64,000 nt of DNA from Devosia sp. (lineage in GTDB: Bacteria > Pseudomonadota > Alphaproteobacteria > Rhizobiales > Devosiaceae), in NCBI RefSeq assembly GCF_017307495.1, contig NZ_JAFKHE010000016.1:248001-312000 (forward strand), read 5' to 3'. Made by a program: the position numbers and the translations under genes. This document shows positions 44,506 through 53,785 of this stretch, one piece after another. Each line of letters opens with the position of its first letter. The stretch's first letter is position 1. Under the pieces are notes generated by a model. It was not told where the DNA came from, did not search any database, and was given only the letters and a program-made list of their open reading frames with translations.

Positions 44506-44825
44506 CACGACTTTCTCCGCCCCGCCTTCTCGGCAATGCCCGATTGCGCGGTGCGCTTTTCGAGCTCGGCCATCACGTCGGCAAGCGGCACGCCGGCGCC
44601 GCGCAGCAGCACCAGCAGGTGATAGAGCACGTCGGCGGCCTCGGCGGTGGTGCCGGCCGGGTCGCGGGTCACCGCCGCGATGATCAGCTCGGCCGATTCC
44701 TCGCCGAACTTCTTGGCGGCCCGCTCGATGCCGGCGGCGAGCAGCTTTGCCGTCCAGCTCTCCTCCGGCGAAGCGGTGGCGCGTGCCGCCACCCGCTGGT
44801 CGAGCGCTTCGAGGGTGAAGCCCAT
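44505..44825 (-). CDS. hisE: Phosphoribosyl-ATP pyrophosphatase
   Basis: Length 106 aa. [33 protein letters not shown] and [20 protein letters not shown] give the all-alpha MazG-like metal-binding ExxE...D pattern. Second step of histidine synthesis. ATG overlaps the hisF stop by one base; its own stop overlaps the coaA start. hisI is not in the window. Confidence 0.95.
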   Translation of the reverse strand: MGFTLEALDQRVAARATASPEESWTAKLLAAGIERAAKKFGEESAELIIAAVTRDPAGTTAEAADVLYHLLVLLRGAGVPLADVMAELEKRTAQSGIAEKAGRRKS

Positions 44826-45631
44826 CAGATCTCTCCCGCGTTGCTGTCGCGCCGCATCGGGATGCCGTGGCGCTCCATGTAGTCCTTGGCCTCGCCGACC
44901 GTGAAGGTGCCGAAGTGGAAGATCGACGCCGCCAGCACCGCCGAGGCGTGCCCCTTCTTGACCCCGTCGACGAGGTCGTCGAGCGAGCCGACGCCGCCCG
45001 AGGCGATCACCGGCACATGCACGCTGTCGGCGATGGCGCGGGTGAGCTCGAGGTCGAAGCCGGACTTGGTGCCGTCGCGATCCATCGAGGTGACCAGCAG
45101 CTCGCCGGCGCCGCGCTCGACCATCCGCGCGGCGAACTCCACCGCGTCGATCCCGGTCGGGTTGCGGCCGCCATGGGTGTAGATCTCCCACTCGTCCATG
45201 TTGTGCTGGCCGGGCGCGCGGGTCTGGCGGCGGCGCGCGTCGATCGAGACGACGATGCACTGGTCGCCGAACTTGTCGGCGGCGCGGGCGACGAAGTCGG
45301 GATCGTTCACCGCCGCGGTGTTGATCGCCACCTTGTCGGCTCCGGCGAGGAGAAGCTTGCGGATATCCTCGACCTTCCGCACGCCACCCCCCACCGTGAC
45401 CGGCATGAAGCAATGCTCGGCCGTCCGCGCCACCACGTCGAAAATGGTGTCGCGGTTGTCGGAGCTCGCGGTGATGTCGAGGAAGGTGAGTTCATCGGCG
45501 CCGGCGGCGTTGTAGGCGATCGCCGCCTCGACCGGGTCGCCGGCATCGATCAGGTCGACGAACTGCACGCCCTTCACGACGCGACCGTCCTTGACGTCGA
45601 GGCAGGGGATGATGCGGGTCTTCAAAGTCAT
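44825..45631 (-). CDS. hisF: Imidazole glycerol phosphate synthase, cyclase subunit HisF
   Basis: Length 268 aa. Half-barrel motifs [20 protein letters not shown] (catalytic D11), [38 protein letters not shown] (second catalytic Asp), and [15 protein letters not shown]. Works with HisH to form IGP and AICAR. ATG at 45629-45631 overlaps the stop of the preceding small membrane gene by 4 bp. The open frame extends upstream and is discarded. Confidence 0.97.
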   Translation of the reverse strand: MTLKTRIIPCLDVKDGRVVKGVQFVDLIDAGDPVEAAIAYNAAGADELTFLDITASSDNRDTIFDVVARTAEHCFMPVTVGGGVRKVEDIRKLLLAGADKVAINTAAVNDPDFVARAADKFGDQCIVVSIDARRRQTRAPGQHNMDEWEIYTHGGRNPTGIDAVEFAARMVERGAGELLVTSMDRDGTKSGFDLELTRAIADSVHVPVIASGGVGSLDDLVDGVKKGHASAVLAASIFHFGTFTVGEAKDYMERHGIPMRRDSNAGEI

Positions 45632-45849
45632 TGCCGGGGCTCCCGGGGCTTGGTCAGCTTGCCCGCTATGGCGAAGACGAAGCTGAAAATCCAGAAAAAC
45701 AGCGCGAAGAGGACGAGCGGTGCGACCAGCGCCGGCAGGAATCCGCCGAGGCTCAGGTAGCCGAGGGCCAGGATGGGCACCAGCGCCAGCGGATACCACA
45801 ACAGGTTCACCCGCCGGATCAGGATCGGCCTGTTGCGCCGCTCAGGCAT
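45628..45849 (-). CDS. Small two-helix membrane protein within the his operon (73 aa)
   Basis: Positively charged start [18 protein letters not shown], then two hydrophobic helices at about 17-36 and 39-62 ([40 protein letters not shown]), ending [10 protein letters not shown]. Overlaps the upstream membrane gene by 8 bp and hisF by 4 bp, so it is cotranslated with histidine genes. No family recognised; not a histidine enzyme. Confidence 0.75.
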   Translation of the reverse strand: MPERRNRPILIRRVNLLWYPLALVPILALGYLSLGGFLPALVAPLVLFALFFWIFSFVFAIAGKLTKPREPRQ

Positions 45850-46159
45850 CGAAGCCGGCCCGCCGCTTCCAGCGCCCGCGATGCCAGAACAGGATGCCGA
45901 GCCAGGCGAAGGCGAGCACGATCCCGGCCGGCCAGGTCACCAGCGCGTACCAGAAGGTATTGGCCATGGCCTGCAGTTGGCCCGCCTTGTCGACGCCATC
46001 GACGATGCACGGGTCGAGCACGCCGTCCGTCACCGTGCAGCCGTGGCCCTGCGCCACGTTCGCCGCATAGACGGTGAGCGCGATCGGCGCCATGGCGCCC
46101 ACAAAGATCAGCGCCAGCGCGATCAGGTAGGGCCACCACGGAAAGCGCGGTGCGGTCAC
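45842..46159 (-). CDS. Small membrane protein within the his operon (105 aa)
   Basis: GTG start at 46157-46159 overlapping hisA by 4 bp. Two transmembrane helices at about 10-33 ([20 protein letters not shown]) and 68-92 ([20 protein letters not shown]) around a loop with two cysteines (HGCTVTDG and DPCIVDG). Topology suggests the loop is periplasmic, where the cysteines could form a disulfide. Function unknown; position inside hisA-hisF suggests only shared expression. Confidence 0.75.
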   Translation of the reverse strand: MTAPRFPWWPYLIALALIFVGAMAPIALTVYAANVAQGHGCTVTDGVLDPCIVDGVDKAGQLQAMANTFWYALVTWPAGIVLAFAWLGILFWHRGRWKRRAGFDA

Positions 46160-46893
46160 GCCGCCCTCACCTGCTTGAGCAGCGCCAGTGCTTCACGTGA
46201 ATCAATGCGCCCGTCGTAGAGGGCGCGGCCGGAGATGGCACCCTCGAGCACCTGGTACTCCGGCAACGTCATCGTCCGGATGTCGTCCATCGAGGCGAGT
46301 CCGCCCGAGGCGATCACCGGGATCGACACGGCCCGCGCCAGCTCCAGCGTCGAGGGCCAGTTTATCCCCTTGAGCACGCCGTCGCGGTCGATGTCGGTGT
46401 AGATGATGGCGGCGACACCGGCGCCCTCGAAGCGCTGCCCCAGCTCGATCGCCGTCAGCTCGGAGGTTTCCGCCCAGCCCTCGACCGCCACCCTGCCGCC
46501 GCGCGCATCGATGCCGACCGCCACCTTGCCGGGGAACAGCCGCGCCGCTTCACGCACCAGCTCGGGATCCCGCACGGCGACCGTGCCGAGAATGACGCGG
46601 GCCAGGCCCTTCGCCAGCCAGCTCTCGATATGGGCGATGGTGCGGATGCCGCCGCCCAGCTGCACCGGGAACGTCACGGCCTTGAGGATGGCCTCGACGG
46701 CGGCGCCATTGACGCTCTCGCCGGCAAAGGCGCCGTTCAGGTCGACGACATGCAGGTATTCAAAACCCTGGCTCTCGAACGCCCGGGCCTGCGCGGCCGG
46801 ATCGTCGTTGAACACGGTGGCCTGCGCCATGTCGCCCAGCTTCAGCCGGACGCACTGCCCATCCTTCAGGTCGATAGCGGGAAACAGGATCAT
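46156..46893 (-). CDS. hisA: ProFAR isomerase HisA
   Basis: Length 245 aa. Half-barrel repeats parallel to His[20 protein letters not shown] (catalytic D8), [38 protein letters not shown] (second Asp), [18 protein letters not shown]. Fourth step of histidine synthesis. A parS-like word lies in the last codons ([10 protein letters not shown]). Downstream genes overlap by 4 bp. Confidence 0.97.
   Translation of the reverse strand: MILFPAIDLKDGQCVRLKLGDMAQATVFNDDPAAQARAFESQGFEYLHVVDLNGAFAGESVNGAAVEAILKAVTFPVQLGGGIRTIAHIESWLAKGLARVILGTVAVRDPELVREAARLFPGKVAVGIDARGGRVAVEGWAETSELTAIELGQRFEGAGVAAIIYTDIDRDGVLKGINWPSTLELARAVSIPVIASGGLASMDDIRTMTLPEYQVLEGAISGRALYDGRIDSREALALLKQVRAA
46192..46201. other. 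parS-like site, copy 2
   Basis: Minus strand TGATTCACGTGAAGCA, two mismatches from the 16-base parS consensus, identical to the copy at the mnmE stop. Located inside the 3' end of hisA and includes the GANTC word GATTC. Confidence 0.6.
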
Positions 46894-46910
46894 GCAGAAG
46901 GCTCCGTGGG

Positions 46911-47033
46911 CTTGGCCAGCCCCTCACCCCTTCCCTCGCCCCAAAGGGGCGAGGGGGCGGTAGCTGCACGGTCAGCGAAACAAGCGTTCCCTCTCCCCTC
47001 TGGGGAGAGGGCCAGGGTGAGGGGCAACCAAGC
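46911..47033. repeat. Palindromic repeat family B, inverted pair
   Basis: CCCCTCACCCCTTCCCTCGC ... AAAGGGGCGAGGGGG on the left and CCCTCTCCCCTCTGGGGAGA ... GGTGAGGGG on the right. Between hisA and hisH, interrupting the operon. Confidence 0.8.
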
Positions 47034-47041
47034 GAACAGTC

Positions 47042-47692
47042 TCAAGGCTTCCACCGCAGGAAATTCCCGATCAGCCGCAGCCCGAGGGTCTGGCTCTTCT
47101 CCGGGTGGAACTGCGTGCCCAGCATGTTGTCGCGGCCGACGATGGCGGTGACCTGCTGGCCATAGTCGGCCGTGGCGATCAGCGTCTCCGGGCGCTCGGT
47201 CTCAAGGTGGTAGGAGTGGACGAAATAGGCGTGCAGCCCGGTCTCGCCGTCGGGAATGCCCTGCAGCAGCGGATGCGACTGGCGGAAGGTGAGCGTATTC
47301 CAGCCCATGTGCGGGACCTTGAGCCCGCCCTTCGGCTCGAGCCGCACCACGGAGCCGGGGATCCAGCCGAGCCCTTTGGTGACCGCCTTTTCGCGCCCTT
47401 CGGTCGCCATCAGCTGCATGCCGACGCAGATGCCGAGGAACGGCACCCCGCCCCGGATGACGCGCTCCTCGAGTACCTCGACCATGCCGGTGACGGCATC
47501 GAGCCCGGCGCGGCAATCGGCAAAGGCGCCGACACCCGGCAAGACGATGCGGTCGGCGCGGCGCACCGCCTCGACATCGTCGGTGACGAGGATGGTGTCG
47601 CCGGTGCCGGTCTCGCGCGCGGCGCGCTCGAAGGCCTTGTGGGCCGAGCGCAGGTTGCCCGAGCCGTAGTCGATGATGGTGACCGTGCTCAT
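47042..47692 (-). CDS. hisH: Imidazole glycerol phosphate synthase, glutaminase subunit HisH
   Basis: Length 216 aa from the ATG at 47690-47692. Class-I glutamine amidotransferase: [17 protein letters not shown], nucleophile in [16 protein letters not shown] near residue 88, and the His-Glu pair in [17 protein letters not shown]. Supplies ammonia to HisF. Start overlaps the DUF2628 gene stop (ATGA). Confidence 0.97.
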   Translation of the reverse strand: MSTVTIIDYGSGNLRSAHKAFERAARETGTGDTILVTDDVEAVRRADRIVLPGVGAFADCRAGLDAVTGMVEVLEERVIRGGVPFLGICVGMQLMATEGREKAVTKGLGWIPGSVVRLEPKGGLKVPHMGWNTLTFRQSHPLLQGIPDGETGLHAYFVHSYHLETERPETLIATADYGQQVTAIVGRDNMLGTQFHPEKSQTLGLRLIGNFLRWKP

Positions 47693-48039
47693 GCGGACTG
47701 CCGCTTCATGTATTCGACAAGTGCGAGGTCCTCGGCCTGGGCGACATAGTCGCCCTGATAGGCGCCGCCGCTGCGCGCCGCCTTGACGCGGCGGAAGGCC
47801 GGCGCCTCGAAGCCGATCAGCACGGCCATCAGCACGTAGAGCCAGAAGCTGGCCGCGCCGCCGATCCAGGGCGACAGCGCCACGATCAGCGCCGTGCCGA
47901 AGGCCCAGCCGGTGAGCAGCAGCCACAGTCCATGCACGAGCGCGTGAACCGGCGGCACGAGGGCAGCGGACCACGAGAAGCGATCGGCCACCGCAATCGG
48001 GCCGTCGCTCGGACGTGCATAGACGGAATACAGGGTCAC
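47689..48039 (-). CDS. DUF2628 membrane protein within the his operon
   Basis: Length 116 aa from a GTG at 48037-48039. The short N-terminal part [20 protein letters not shown] matches DUF2628 proteins; hydrophobic helices at about 28-58 and 60-78 follow ([40 protein letters not shown]). Such a gene between hisB and hisH is common in Hyphomicrobiales. Function unknown. Coupled to hisH by a 4-bp overlap. Confidence 0.85.
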   Translation of the reverse strand: MTLYSVYARPSDGPIAVADRFSWSAALVPPVHALVHGLWLLLTGWAFGTALIVALSPWIGGAASFWLYVLMAVLIGFEAPAFRRVKAARSGGAYQGDYVAQAEDLALVEYMKRQSA

Positions 48040-48156
48040 GGGATAACCTCAAGGGATCGGGCTATGCGGTTCGCCTTAGAGCAAAACCGCGGCGGTTGGA
48101 AGATCGAGGGGATCGGCCACCAGGCCCGCCATGCCATGGGCAACGAGGAGAGCTCA

Positions 48157-48297
48157 ATGTCGCACGACCAGGACACCCACGCCGAACCGCTGGGACAGGC
48201 CAATTTTCTCCGCTGGCTCGCCATCGGGCTGATCGGGCTGATGGCCCTGTTCACCCTGTTCGTCCTCGGCTCGGCCGCCCTGCACGGCTTCAGCTGA
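48157..48297 (+). CDS. Single-helix small membrane protein (46 aa)
   Basis: ATG at 48157 preceded by GAGGAGAG. Hydrophilic start MSHDQDTHAEPLGQANFLRW, then one transmembrane helix (LAIGLIGLMALFTLFVLGSA) and a short tail. It is on the plus strand in a his region otherwise read on the minus strand, in the 274-bp gap between hisB and DUF2628. Strong ribosome site and clean membrane segment favour a real gene; function unknown. Confidence 0.55.
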   Translation: MSHDQDTHAEPLGQANFLRWLAIGLIGLMALFTLFVLGSAALHGFS

Positions 48298-48313
48298 TAC
48301 CCGCGCTGCCGGG

Positions 48314-48901
48314 TCAGAGCGTACCCTTGGTCGACGGGATCGCGTCAGCCGCGCGCGGATCGATCTCGACGGCACTGCGCAGCGCCCGGGCCAGCGCCTT
48401 GAAGGCGCTCTCGGCGATATGGTGGTTGTTGTCGCCGTAGAAGGTCTCGACGTGCAGCGTGATGCCGGCATTCATGGCAAAGGCCTGGAACCACTCGCGG
48501 AACAGTTCGGTGTCCATCTCGCCGACCTTGTCGCGGGTGAACTCGACCTTCCAGACGAGGAACGGCCGGCCCGAGACGTCGAGCGCGACGCGGGTGAGCG
48601 TCCCGTCCATCGGCAGGTCCGACGACGCATAGCGCCGGATACCCTTCTTGTTGCCCAGCGCCTGCTTCACCGCTTCGCCCAGCGCGATGCCGACATCCTC
48701 GGCCGTGTGGTGGAAGTCGATATGCAGGTCGCCCTTGGCGCGCACCGTCATGTCGATCAGCGAGTGCTTGGCCAGCTGGTCGAGCATGTGGTCGAGAAAG
48801 CCGATGCCGGTCCGCATGTCGTGCTTGCCCGACCCGTCGAGGTTCACCGACACGGTGATGTCGGTCTCGTTGGTCTTGCGGGCGATTTCAGCAGTTCGCA
48901 T
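48314..48901 (-). CDS. hisB: Imidazoleglycerol-phosphate dehydratase
   Basis: Length 195 aa, monofunctional form. Manganese-binding motifs [17 protein letters not shown] and [19 protein letters not shown], plus [19 protein letters not shown]. Sixth step of histidine synthesis. First his gene of the cluster on the minus strand, facing hslV. Downstream hisH is reached after the 46-aa opposite-strand gene and DUF2628. Confidence 0.97.
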   Translation of the reverse strand: MRTAEIARKTNETDITVSVNLDGSGKHDMRTGIGFLDHMLDQLAKHSLIDMTVRAKGDLHIDFHHTAEDVGIALGEAVKQALGNKKGIRRYASSDLPMDGTLTRVALDVSGRPFLVWKVEFTRDKVGEMDTELFREWFQAFAMNAGITLHVETFYGDNNHHIAESAFKALARALRSAVEIDPRAADAIPSTKGTL

Positions 48902-49000
48902 GGCTCAATCCTCTCGGCGCGGCGGCTCTAGCAGATAGCGCCGGACGGGTGAAGATGCGGTGAAGGGGACGCCGTTGCATGACCACCACACGTCCCGGCC

Positions 49001-49140
49001 GTCATCCCGGCGAACGCCGGGACCCAGTGCACCAGCTCTACCACAACCGGGCCCCCTCCGGCCCGTCACCGAAGGACCGCCGCGTTCACCAGCCGACCCG
49101 ACCGTCCGAGCGATGGGTCCCGGGCGTTCGCCGGGATGAC
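49001..49140. repeat. Palindromic repeat family A, long inverted pair
   Basis: GTCATCCCGGCGAACGCCGG GACC at the left end and its reverse complement GGTCCCGGGCGTTCGCCGGG ATGAC at the right end enclose about 90 bp. Longest family-A unit in the window. Confidence 0.8.
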
Positions 49141-49216
49141 GACCTGTGATTGGTGCAACGCCGTGCCCGCAAGCACCCAGTCACCCCCGCGAACCTACCC
49201 AACCGTCCAGTGCGGT

Positions 49217-49244
49217 TTGCATTCGCCCGCGCCACCCCTAAATA
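49217..49244 (+). promoter_or_regulatory. Putative hslVU promoter (TTGCA-N16-CTAAATA)
   Basis: TTGCA at 49217-49221 and CTAAATA at 49238-49244, 30 bp before the hslV ATG. Resembles the pair upstream of dnaK, another heat-shock gene. Sigma specificity is not proven. Confidence 0.45.
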
Positions 49245-49273
49245 AGGCGGAACAGTTCTGGAGTACCTCCCCC

Positions 49274-49831
49274 ATGTCGCAAGACAACGACTTCCCCGGC
49301 TGGCACGGCACGACCATCGTCGCCGTGCGCAAGGGCAACAAGGTGGTGGTGGCCGGGGACGGACAGGTCTCGGTCGGCAACACGGTGATGAAGCACAGCG
49401 CCAGGAAGGTCCGGCGCCTCGCCGACGGCAAGGTGATCGGCGGCTTCGCCGGCGCCACGGCCGACGCCTTCACGCTGTTTGAAAGGTTGGAAGCCAAGCT
49501 GATCCAGTATCCGGACCAGCTGATGCGCGCCGCGGTCGAGCTGGCGAAGGACTGGCGCACCGACCGCTACCTGCGCCGGCTCGAGGCCATGATGATCGTC
49601 GCCGACAAGGACGTGACGCTGGTGCTCACCGGCACGGGCGACGTGCTGACCCCCGACCACGACACCATCGCCATCGGCTCGGGCGGCAACTACGCCTATT
49701 CCGCCGCCCTGGCGCTCAGCGAGAATACCGACCTCGATGCCGAGCAGATTGCCCGCAAGGCGATGAAGATCGCCGCCGAGGTGTGCATCTACACCAACGA
49801 GAACGTCACGCTCGAGACCATCGAGACCTAG
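49274..49831 (+). CDS. hslV: ATP-dependent protease subunit HslV
   Basis: Length 185 aa from the ATG at 49274. After a short propeptide ([12 protein letters not shown]) the mature chain would begin with the catalytic threonine [20 protein letters not shown], then [20 protein letters not shown] and [19 protein letters not shown]. Proteasome-like peptidase that pairs with the HslU ATPase. hslU follows after 123 bp. Confidence 0.97.
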   Translation: MSQDNDFPGWHGTTIVAVRKGNKVVVAGDGQVSVGNTVMKHSARKVRRLADGKVIGGFAGATADAFTLFERLEAKLIQYPDQLMRAAVELAKDWRTDRYLRRLEAMMIVADKDVTLVLTGTGDVLTPDHDTIAIGSGGNYAYSAALALSENTDLDAEQIARKAMKIAAEVCIYTNENVTLETIET

Positions 49832-49954
49832 AGAGTCCGGCGGCCGTATGGCGCCATATCAGTGGTTGCGTTCCCGAACCGGAAACCCGCAAGGGCACTC
49901 TTGCCGGGGACGCTCACGAGGACGCGCTGCAACGGGCGTCCGGAAGGAAGTTTG

Positions 49955-51256
49955 ATGACCGACACCAATTTCTCCCCGCGCGAGATCGTTTCCGAACTCG
50001 ATCGCTACATCGTGGGCCAGCATGACGCCAAGCGCGCCGTCGCCGTGGCGCTGCGCAACCGCTGGCGCCGCCAGCAGCTTCCCGAGGAGCTGCGCGCCGA
50101 GGTCACTCCCAAGAACATCCTGATGATCGGGCCCACGGGCGTGGGCAAGACCGAGATCAGCCGGCGCCTTGCCAGGCTGGCGCAGGCCCCGTTCATCAAG
50201 GTCGAGGCGACCAAGTTCACCGAGGTCGGCTATGTCGGCCGCGACGTCGAGCAGATCGTGCGCGACCTGGTCGAGGCCGGCATTTCGCTGTTGCGCGACA
50301 AGAAGCGCAACGAGGTGCAGGCGCAGGCGCACCACAATGCCGAGGAACGCGTGCTCGATGCGCTGGTCGGCTCGTCGGCGACGCCCTCGACCCGTGACAG
50401 CTTCCGTTTGAAGCTGCGCAACAACGAGCTCGACGACCGCGAGATCGAGGTCGAGATGACGTCCCAGGCCCCGGCCGGCGGCTTCGAGATTCCCGGCATG
50501 CCGGGCGCCAGCGTCATCAACATCCAGGACATGCTCGGCAAGGCCTTCGGCGGCCGCGGCGTCAAGCGCAAGGTCAAGGTCAAGGACGCGCACGCCCCGC
50601 TGATGGCCGAGGAGGCCGACAAGCTGCTCGACCAGGATGCGCTGACCAAGGAAGCCATCGAGCTGGTCGAGAACCACGGCATCGCCTTCATCGACGAGAT
50701 CGACAAGGTGGCCAACCGCGAAGGCGTCGGCCAGGGCCCGAGCCGCGAAGGCGTGCAGCGCGACCTGCTGCCGCTGATCGAAGGCACGACCGTCTCGACC
50801 AAGTACGGACCGGTGCGGACCGACCACATCCTGTTCATCGCCTCCGGCGCCTTCCACGTGAGCAAGCCCTCGGACCTCTTGCCCGAGCTGCAGGGGCGCC
50901 TGCCCATCCGGGTCGAGCTCAGCGCGCTGAGCCGCGATGACCTGATCGGCATCCTCAACGACACCGACGCCAGCCTGATCAAGCAGTACGTGGCGCTGAT
51001 GAAGACCGAGGGGCTGACGCTCGCTTTCACCCCCGACTCGATCGAGGCGATCGCGGACGCGGCCGTGCATGTCAACGCCACGGTCGAGAACATCGGCGCG
51101 CGCCGGCTCGCCACCATCCTCGAGCGGCTGGTCGAGGACATCTCGTTCGACGCGCCGGACAAGGCAGGCCAGACCATCACCATCGACAAGGCCTACGTGG
51201 CCGAGCGCATCGGCAAGATGGCGGCGGACACCGACCTCAGCCGCTTCGTGCTGTAG
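49955..51256 (+). CDS. hslU: ATP-dependent protease ATPase subunit HslU
   Basis: Length 433 aa from the ATG at 49955 with GGAAGGAAG upstream. N-terminal [20 protein letters not shown], Walker [21 protein letters not shown], pore motif VGYVGRDV, Walker [15 protein letters not shown], sensor-2 region near [19 protein letters not shown]+ unfoldase feeding HslV. Ends RFVL, the conserved C-terminal tail that docks on HslV. Confidence 0.97.
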   Translation: MTDTNFSPREIVSELDRYIVGQHDAKRAVAVALRNRWRRQQLPEELRAEVTPKNILMIGPTGVGKTEISRRLARLAQAPFIKVEATKFTEVGYVGRDVEQIVRDLVEAGISLLRDKKRNEVQAQAHHNAEERVLDALVGSSATPSTRDSFRLKLRNNELDDREIEVEMTSQAPAGGFEIPGMPGASVINIQDMLGKAFGGRGVKRKVKVKDAHAPLMAEEADKLLDQDALTKEAIELVENHGIAFIDEIDKVANREGVGQGPSREGVQRDLLPLIEGTTVSTKYGPVRTDHILFIASGAFHVSKPSDLLPELQGRLPIRVELSALSRDDLIGILNDTDASLIKQYVALMKTEGLTLAFTPDSIEAIADAAVHVNATVENIGARRLATILERLVEDISFDAPDKAGQTITIDKAYVAERIGKMAADTDLSRFVL

Positions 51257-51297
51257 CGCGTCGCCTCGGTCCGGCTCCACGCGTCCCCACCCATCAG

Positions 51298-51328
51298 GTC
51301 ATCCCCGCGAAAGCGGGGATCTCCGTTG
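51298..51328. repeat. Palindromic repeat family A, single arm
   Basis: GTCATCCCCGCGAAAGCGGG GATCTCCGTTG between convergent hslU and the XRE gene. The stem CCCCGC-GAAA-GCGGGG could act as a terminator for both. Confidence 0.8.
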
Positions 51329-51340
51329 CGGCGGCCGGCT

Positions 51341-51700
51341 CTACTTCGTCCGCCGGATCACTTCGGTGCTGAGGAACGCCAGGTCCTCGGGGCTCAGCTT
51401 GCCGATGTCGCGGGCGAGGCGGTTGGCCAGTTCGGTCGCCGCGGGCGGCATGCCGGCGGTGTCGATCGCGACCTTGGGATCGCTCATCTCGGCGAGGCGC
51501 TGCAGGTCCTCGGCGTCGTCCCAGATCACGTTGAAATAGGCGATGATCTTCTGCAGCAAAGTGAAGGTCGGCTTGCCGCGCCGGCCGTGCTCGAGGGCGC
51601 TGAGATAGGCGCTCGACACCTGCAGCGCCGCCGCCATCTCCTTCAGCGTCACGCCGCGCTCGTCGCGCATGGCCCGCAGCCGCTCTCCCAGTGGCGTCAT
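51341..51700 (-). CDS. XRE-family (helix-turn-helix) transcriptional regulator
   Basis: Length 119 aa. Helix-turn-helix at about 10-60: LRAMRDERGVTLKEMAAALQ and VSSAYLSALEHGRRGKPTFT. The C-terminal half (about 65-119) has no further domain I recognise. Start overlaps the Smr gene stop by 4 bp (ATGA). This Smr-XRE pair next to hslU is usual in Hyphomicrobiales. Targets unknown. Confidence 0.92.
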   Translation of the reverse strand: MTPLGERLRAMRDERGVTLKEMAAALQVSSAYLSALEHGRRGKPTFTLLQKIIAYFNVIWDDAEDLQRLAEMSDPKVAIDTAGMPPAATELANRLARDIGKLSPEDLAFLSTEVIRRTK

Positions 51701-52278
51701 CGATAGTCGCGCTCCCGCCGCAGACGGACATAGAAGGCCCCGTCGCCGCCATGGCCCTGGGCGGCGACGTCCCAGCCGGCGACAAGCGGGGCAAGGTTCG
51801 GCTCGCTGAGCCAGATCGGCAGCATGGCGCGCAGCACGCCGCGCTCGATGATCACCGCGGCATCGTCGCCGAGTTTCTTCAGGCCCTTGCCGGTGATCAC
51901 GAGCAGCGTGCGGTCGCCGCGGGCGGCGCGCGCATGGATGAAGCGGGTGAGCGCGGCATGGGCCTCGACCTGGCGCATGCCGTGCAGGTCGATGGTGCCG
52001 TCGATCTCGACGCGGCCGCGCTGCAGGCGCTGCTTGAGGTTGGGCTCGATGCCGGCCCGCGGCTTCCTCGCCGGCCGCCCGTCGGATTGGTATGGCGGCA
52101 TGACGGGCATCAGCCGGTGCGGCTTGGGCAGCGGCGCCGCCGGCAACGGCAGCGGTTCGGCCTCCAGGTCGACGAACGGGCGGCGCGGCGGCCGCAATGG
52201 TGCGACGGTCTGCCGGACCTCATGCCAAAGGTGCCAGTCCGGGAGCTGTCCCTTCCCGTCCGACCGGCGCTTGGCCAT
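51697..52278 (-). CDS. Smr-domain protein
   Basis: Length 193 aa. A basic, Pro-rich N-terminal region is followed by the Smr domain at about 95-190: DGTIDLHGMRQVEAHAALTR, TLLVITGKGLKKLG and GHGGDGAFYVRLRRERDYR, including the LDxHGxx and TGxG motifs. The stand-alone Smr proteins of this type are putative endonucleases acting on DNA or stalled-ribosome mRNA. It lies 21 bp downstream of the Tim44 gene with no mltA between them. Confidence 0.92.
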   Translation of the reverse strand: MAKRRSDGKGQLPDWHLWHEVRQTVAPLRPPRRPFVDLEAEPLPLPAAPLPKPHRLMPVMPPYQSDGRPARKPRAGIEPNLKQRLQRGRVEIDGTIDLHGMRQVEAHAALTRFIHARAARGDRTLLVITGKGLKKLGDDAAVIIERGVLRAMLPIWLSEPNLAPLVAGWDVAAQGHGGDGAFYVRLRRERDYR

Positions 52279-52299
52279 GGCAAAGCCCCCGCTGCCGGC

Positions 52300-53016
52300 C
52301 TATTCGAGCTGGCTGGTGGCGACAAGCTTCCAGTTGGGGTCGCGCGACTTGGGGTTGCGCGCGAAGGTCCATTCGTCGGCGATATTGGTGACCTGGTCGG
52401 CATTGCCCTCGATCAGGGCGCCGTCCTTGTCGCGGGTGGCCGAGACCACCTCGGCATGGAAGCGGATGGTGACGTTGGCGTTTCGCTTGTCGAGCTCGGC
52501 CTCCGAGATCTCGACCTTGGGCAGGCCGACGAAGGTGACCTCGACCTTGCGGCCGGCCGCCTCGCGATCCTTGATCACCTTCTCGAAGCCGTCGAACACG
52601 TCCTTTTCGAGCAGGTTCCTGAGCGTCTGCCGGTCACCCGAGGCAAAGGCGGTGACGATCATCTCGTAGGCCGCCTTGGCGCCTTCCATGAAGCTCTTGG
52701 GCGAGAAGGCCGGGTCGGCCTCGGCAATTGCCTTCAGCCCCGCCGCCACCGCCTCGTCGCCATGGGCGAACTGGGTGATCTCGGCCTCGAGCTTGCGCTG
52801 GTAGCGCTCCTGGTCCTCGTTGCTCTGCGGCACCGGGCGCGGGCGCATCTGCACGACGTTCTCCTCGCCGGGCTTGGCCGCCGCCACTTCGCGCTGGCGC
52901 TGGGCCGGCGTGCGCTCGTTGCCGGTGCGTGTCCCCAAGACCTGGCGCAGCCGATAGAGCACCACGATCGCCAGACCGATCACGATCAGCGTGGGGATAT
53001 CGAAAAACTGATCCAT
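52300..53016 (-). CDS. Tim44/TimA-like domain protein
   Basis: Length 238 aa from the ATG at 53014-53016. N-terminal membrane anchor IPTLIVIGLAIVVLYRLRQV, a charged linker, then the Tim44-like domain from about 90 (FSPKSFMEGAKAAYEMIVTA, FARNPKSRDPNWKLVATSQ). Bacterial TimA homologues are inner-membrane associated; the role in bacteria is not settled. Divergent from fxsA, matching the conserved arrangement of the order. Confidence 0.92.
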   Translation of the reverse strand: MDQFFDIPTLIVIGLAIVVLYRLRQVLGTRTGNERTPAQRQREVAAAKPGEENVVQMRPRPVPQSNEDQERYQRKLEAEITQFAHGDEAVAAGLKAIAEADPAFSPKSFMEGAKAAYEMIVTAFASGDRQTLRNLLEKDVFDGFEKVIKDREAAGRKVEVTFVGLPKVEISEAELDKRNANVTIRFHAEVVSATRDKDGALIEGNADQVTNIADEWTFARNPKSRDPNWKLVATSQLE

Positions 53017-53171
53017 CGGGCACGGGTCTCGCGAGAAAAGGGACGGCCGGCCATGGGCGGCCGGACTTGCTGACCTATATATAGGAAAACGTTCAGCCGG
53101 AAACCAGTTCACGTTTGGCTGAAGCGGCCGTCACGGCCGATATGACGCAGTGCTTTCGAAAGGGTAACGCC

Positions 53172-53621
53172 GTGGGCCGCCTGCTGTTTCTGCTGTTCCT
53201 CGCCATGCCGCTGATCGAGATCGCCTGCTTCATCGTGATCGGCAACGCCATCGGGCTGTGGCCGACCCTGCTGGGCGTGCTGGTGATGGCGGCGGCCGGC
53301 GTGCTGCTGCTGCGCCACCAGGGCATTTCCGTCGTCAACCAGATGCGCGACACGCTGGGTCGGGGCCAGCTGCCGGCGCGCTCGCTCGCCGACACCATGA
53401 TGGTCGGCCTCGCCGCCATCCTGCTCATCGTGCCCGGCTACTTCACCGGCCTTCTCGGCCTGTTGCTGCTGATCCCGCCGCTGCGCGGCGCGCTCTACGC
53501 CTGGCTCCGTTCGCGCGTCCAGGTCGTCGCGACCACGACCAGCGCCAGCTACGGCTATGCCCCGCCGCGCGTCGAGGACGAAACGATCGAGCTCGATTCG
53601 GACGAGTGGCGGCCGCGCTGA
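53172..53621 (+). CDS. fxsA: FxsA family membrane protein
   Basis: Length 149 aa from the GTG at 53172, preceded by AAAGGG. RLLFLLFLAMPLIEIACFIV and later helices LLLIPPLRGALYAW etc. give the three-to-four-helix FxsA pattern with the conserved EI(A)CFI and GI(S)xxN region (HQGISVVNQMRDTLGRGQLP). Cytoplasmic-membrane protein of uncertain function, named for phage F exclusion suppression. An in-frame TTG at 53115 would add 19 non-family residues. Confidence 0.9.
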   Translation: MGRLLFLLFLAMPLIEIACFIVIGNAIGLWPTLLGVLVMAAAGVLLLRHQGISVVNQMRDTLGRGQLPARSLADTMMVGLAAILLIVPGYFTGLLGLLLLIPPLRGALYAWLRSRVQVVATTTSASYGYAPPRVEDETIELDSDEWRPR

Positions 53622-53655
53622 GGGCCCCGTGCCCCGCCCTGCGACCCCCACCCCC

Positions 53656-53690
53656 GGCCTCTCCCCTCGACAGCGAGGGGAGCGCAAAGT
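53656..53690. repeat. Palindromic repeat family B, diverged unit
   Basis: GCCTCTCCCCTCGACAGCGA GGGGAGCGCAAAGTG, a shorter hairpin with the CTCTCCCCT signature, between fxsA and secB. Confidence 0.5.
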
Positions 53691-53785
53691 GCCGGACTCT
53701 CGGACCTGAGGCGCTCGAGCGCTTGTGAGGCCCTCCCAAAAATGCTAGCCAGCGCGCCGAAATAGAGTTCGAGGAACCCTCCGAA

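Larger units (their letters stand above)
48902..49273. other. hisB-hslV divergent gap: repeat plus promoter
   Basis: 372 bp without a supported gene. It holds a long family-A inverted pair (49001-49140) and the hslV promoter-like element (49217-49244). Frames that cross the repeat toward hslV (from 49136) look spurious. Confidence 0.6.

Noticed and set aside
49136..49273. N-terminal extension of hslV
   Set aside because: Overlaps the end of a repeat and removes the correct spacing of the HslV propeptide and catalytic threonine.
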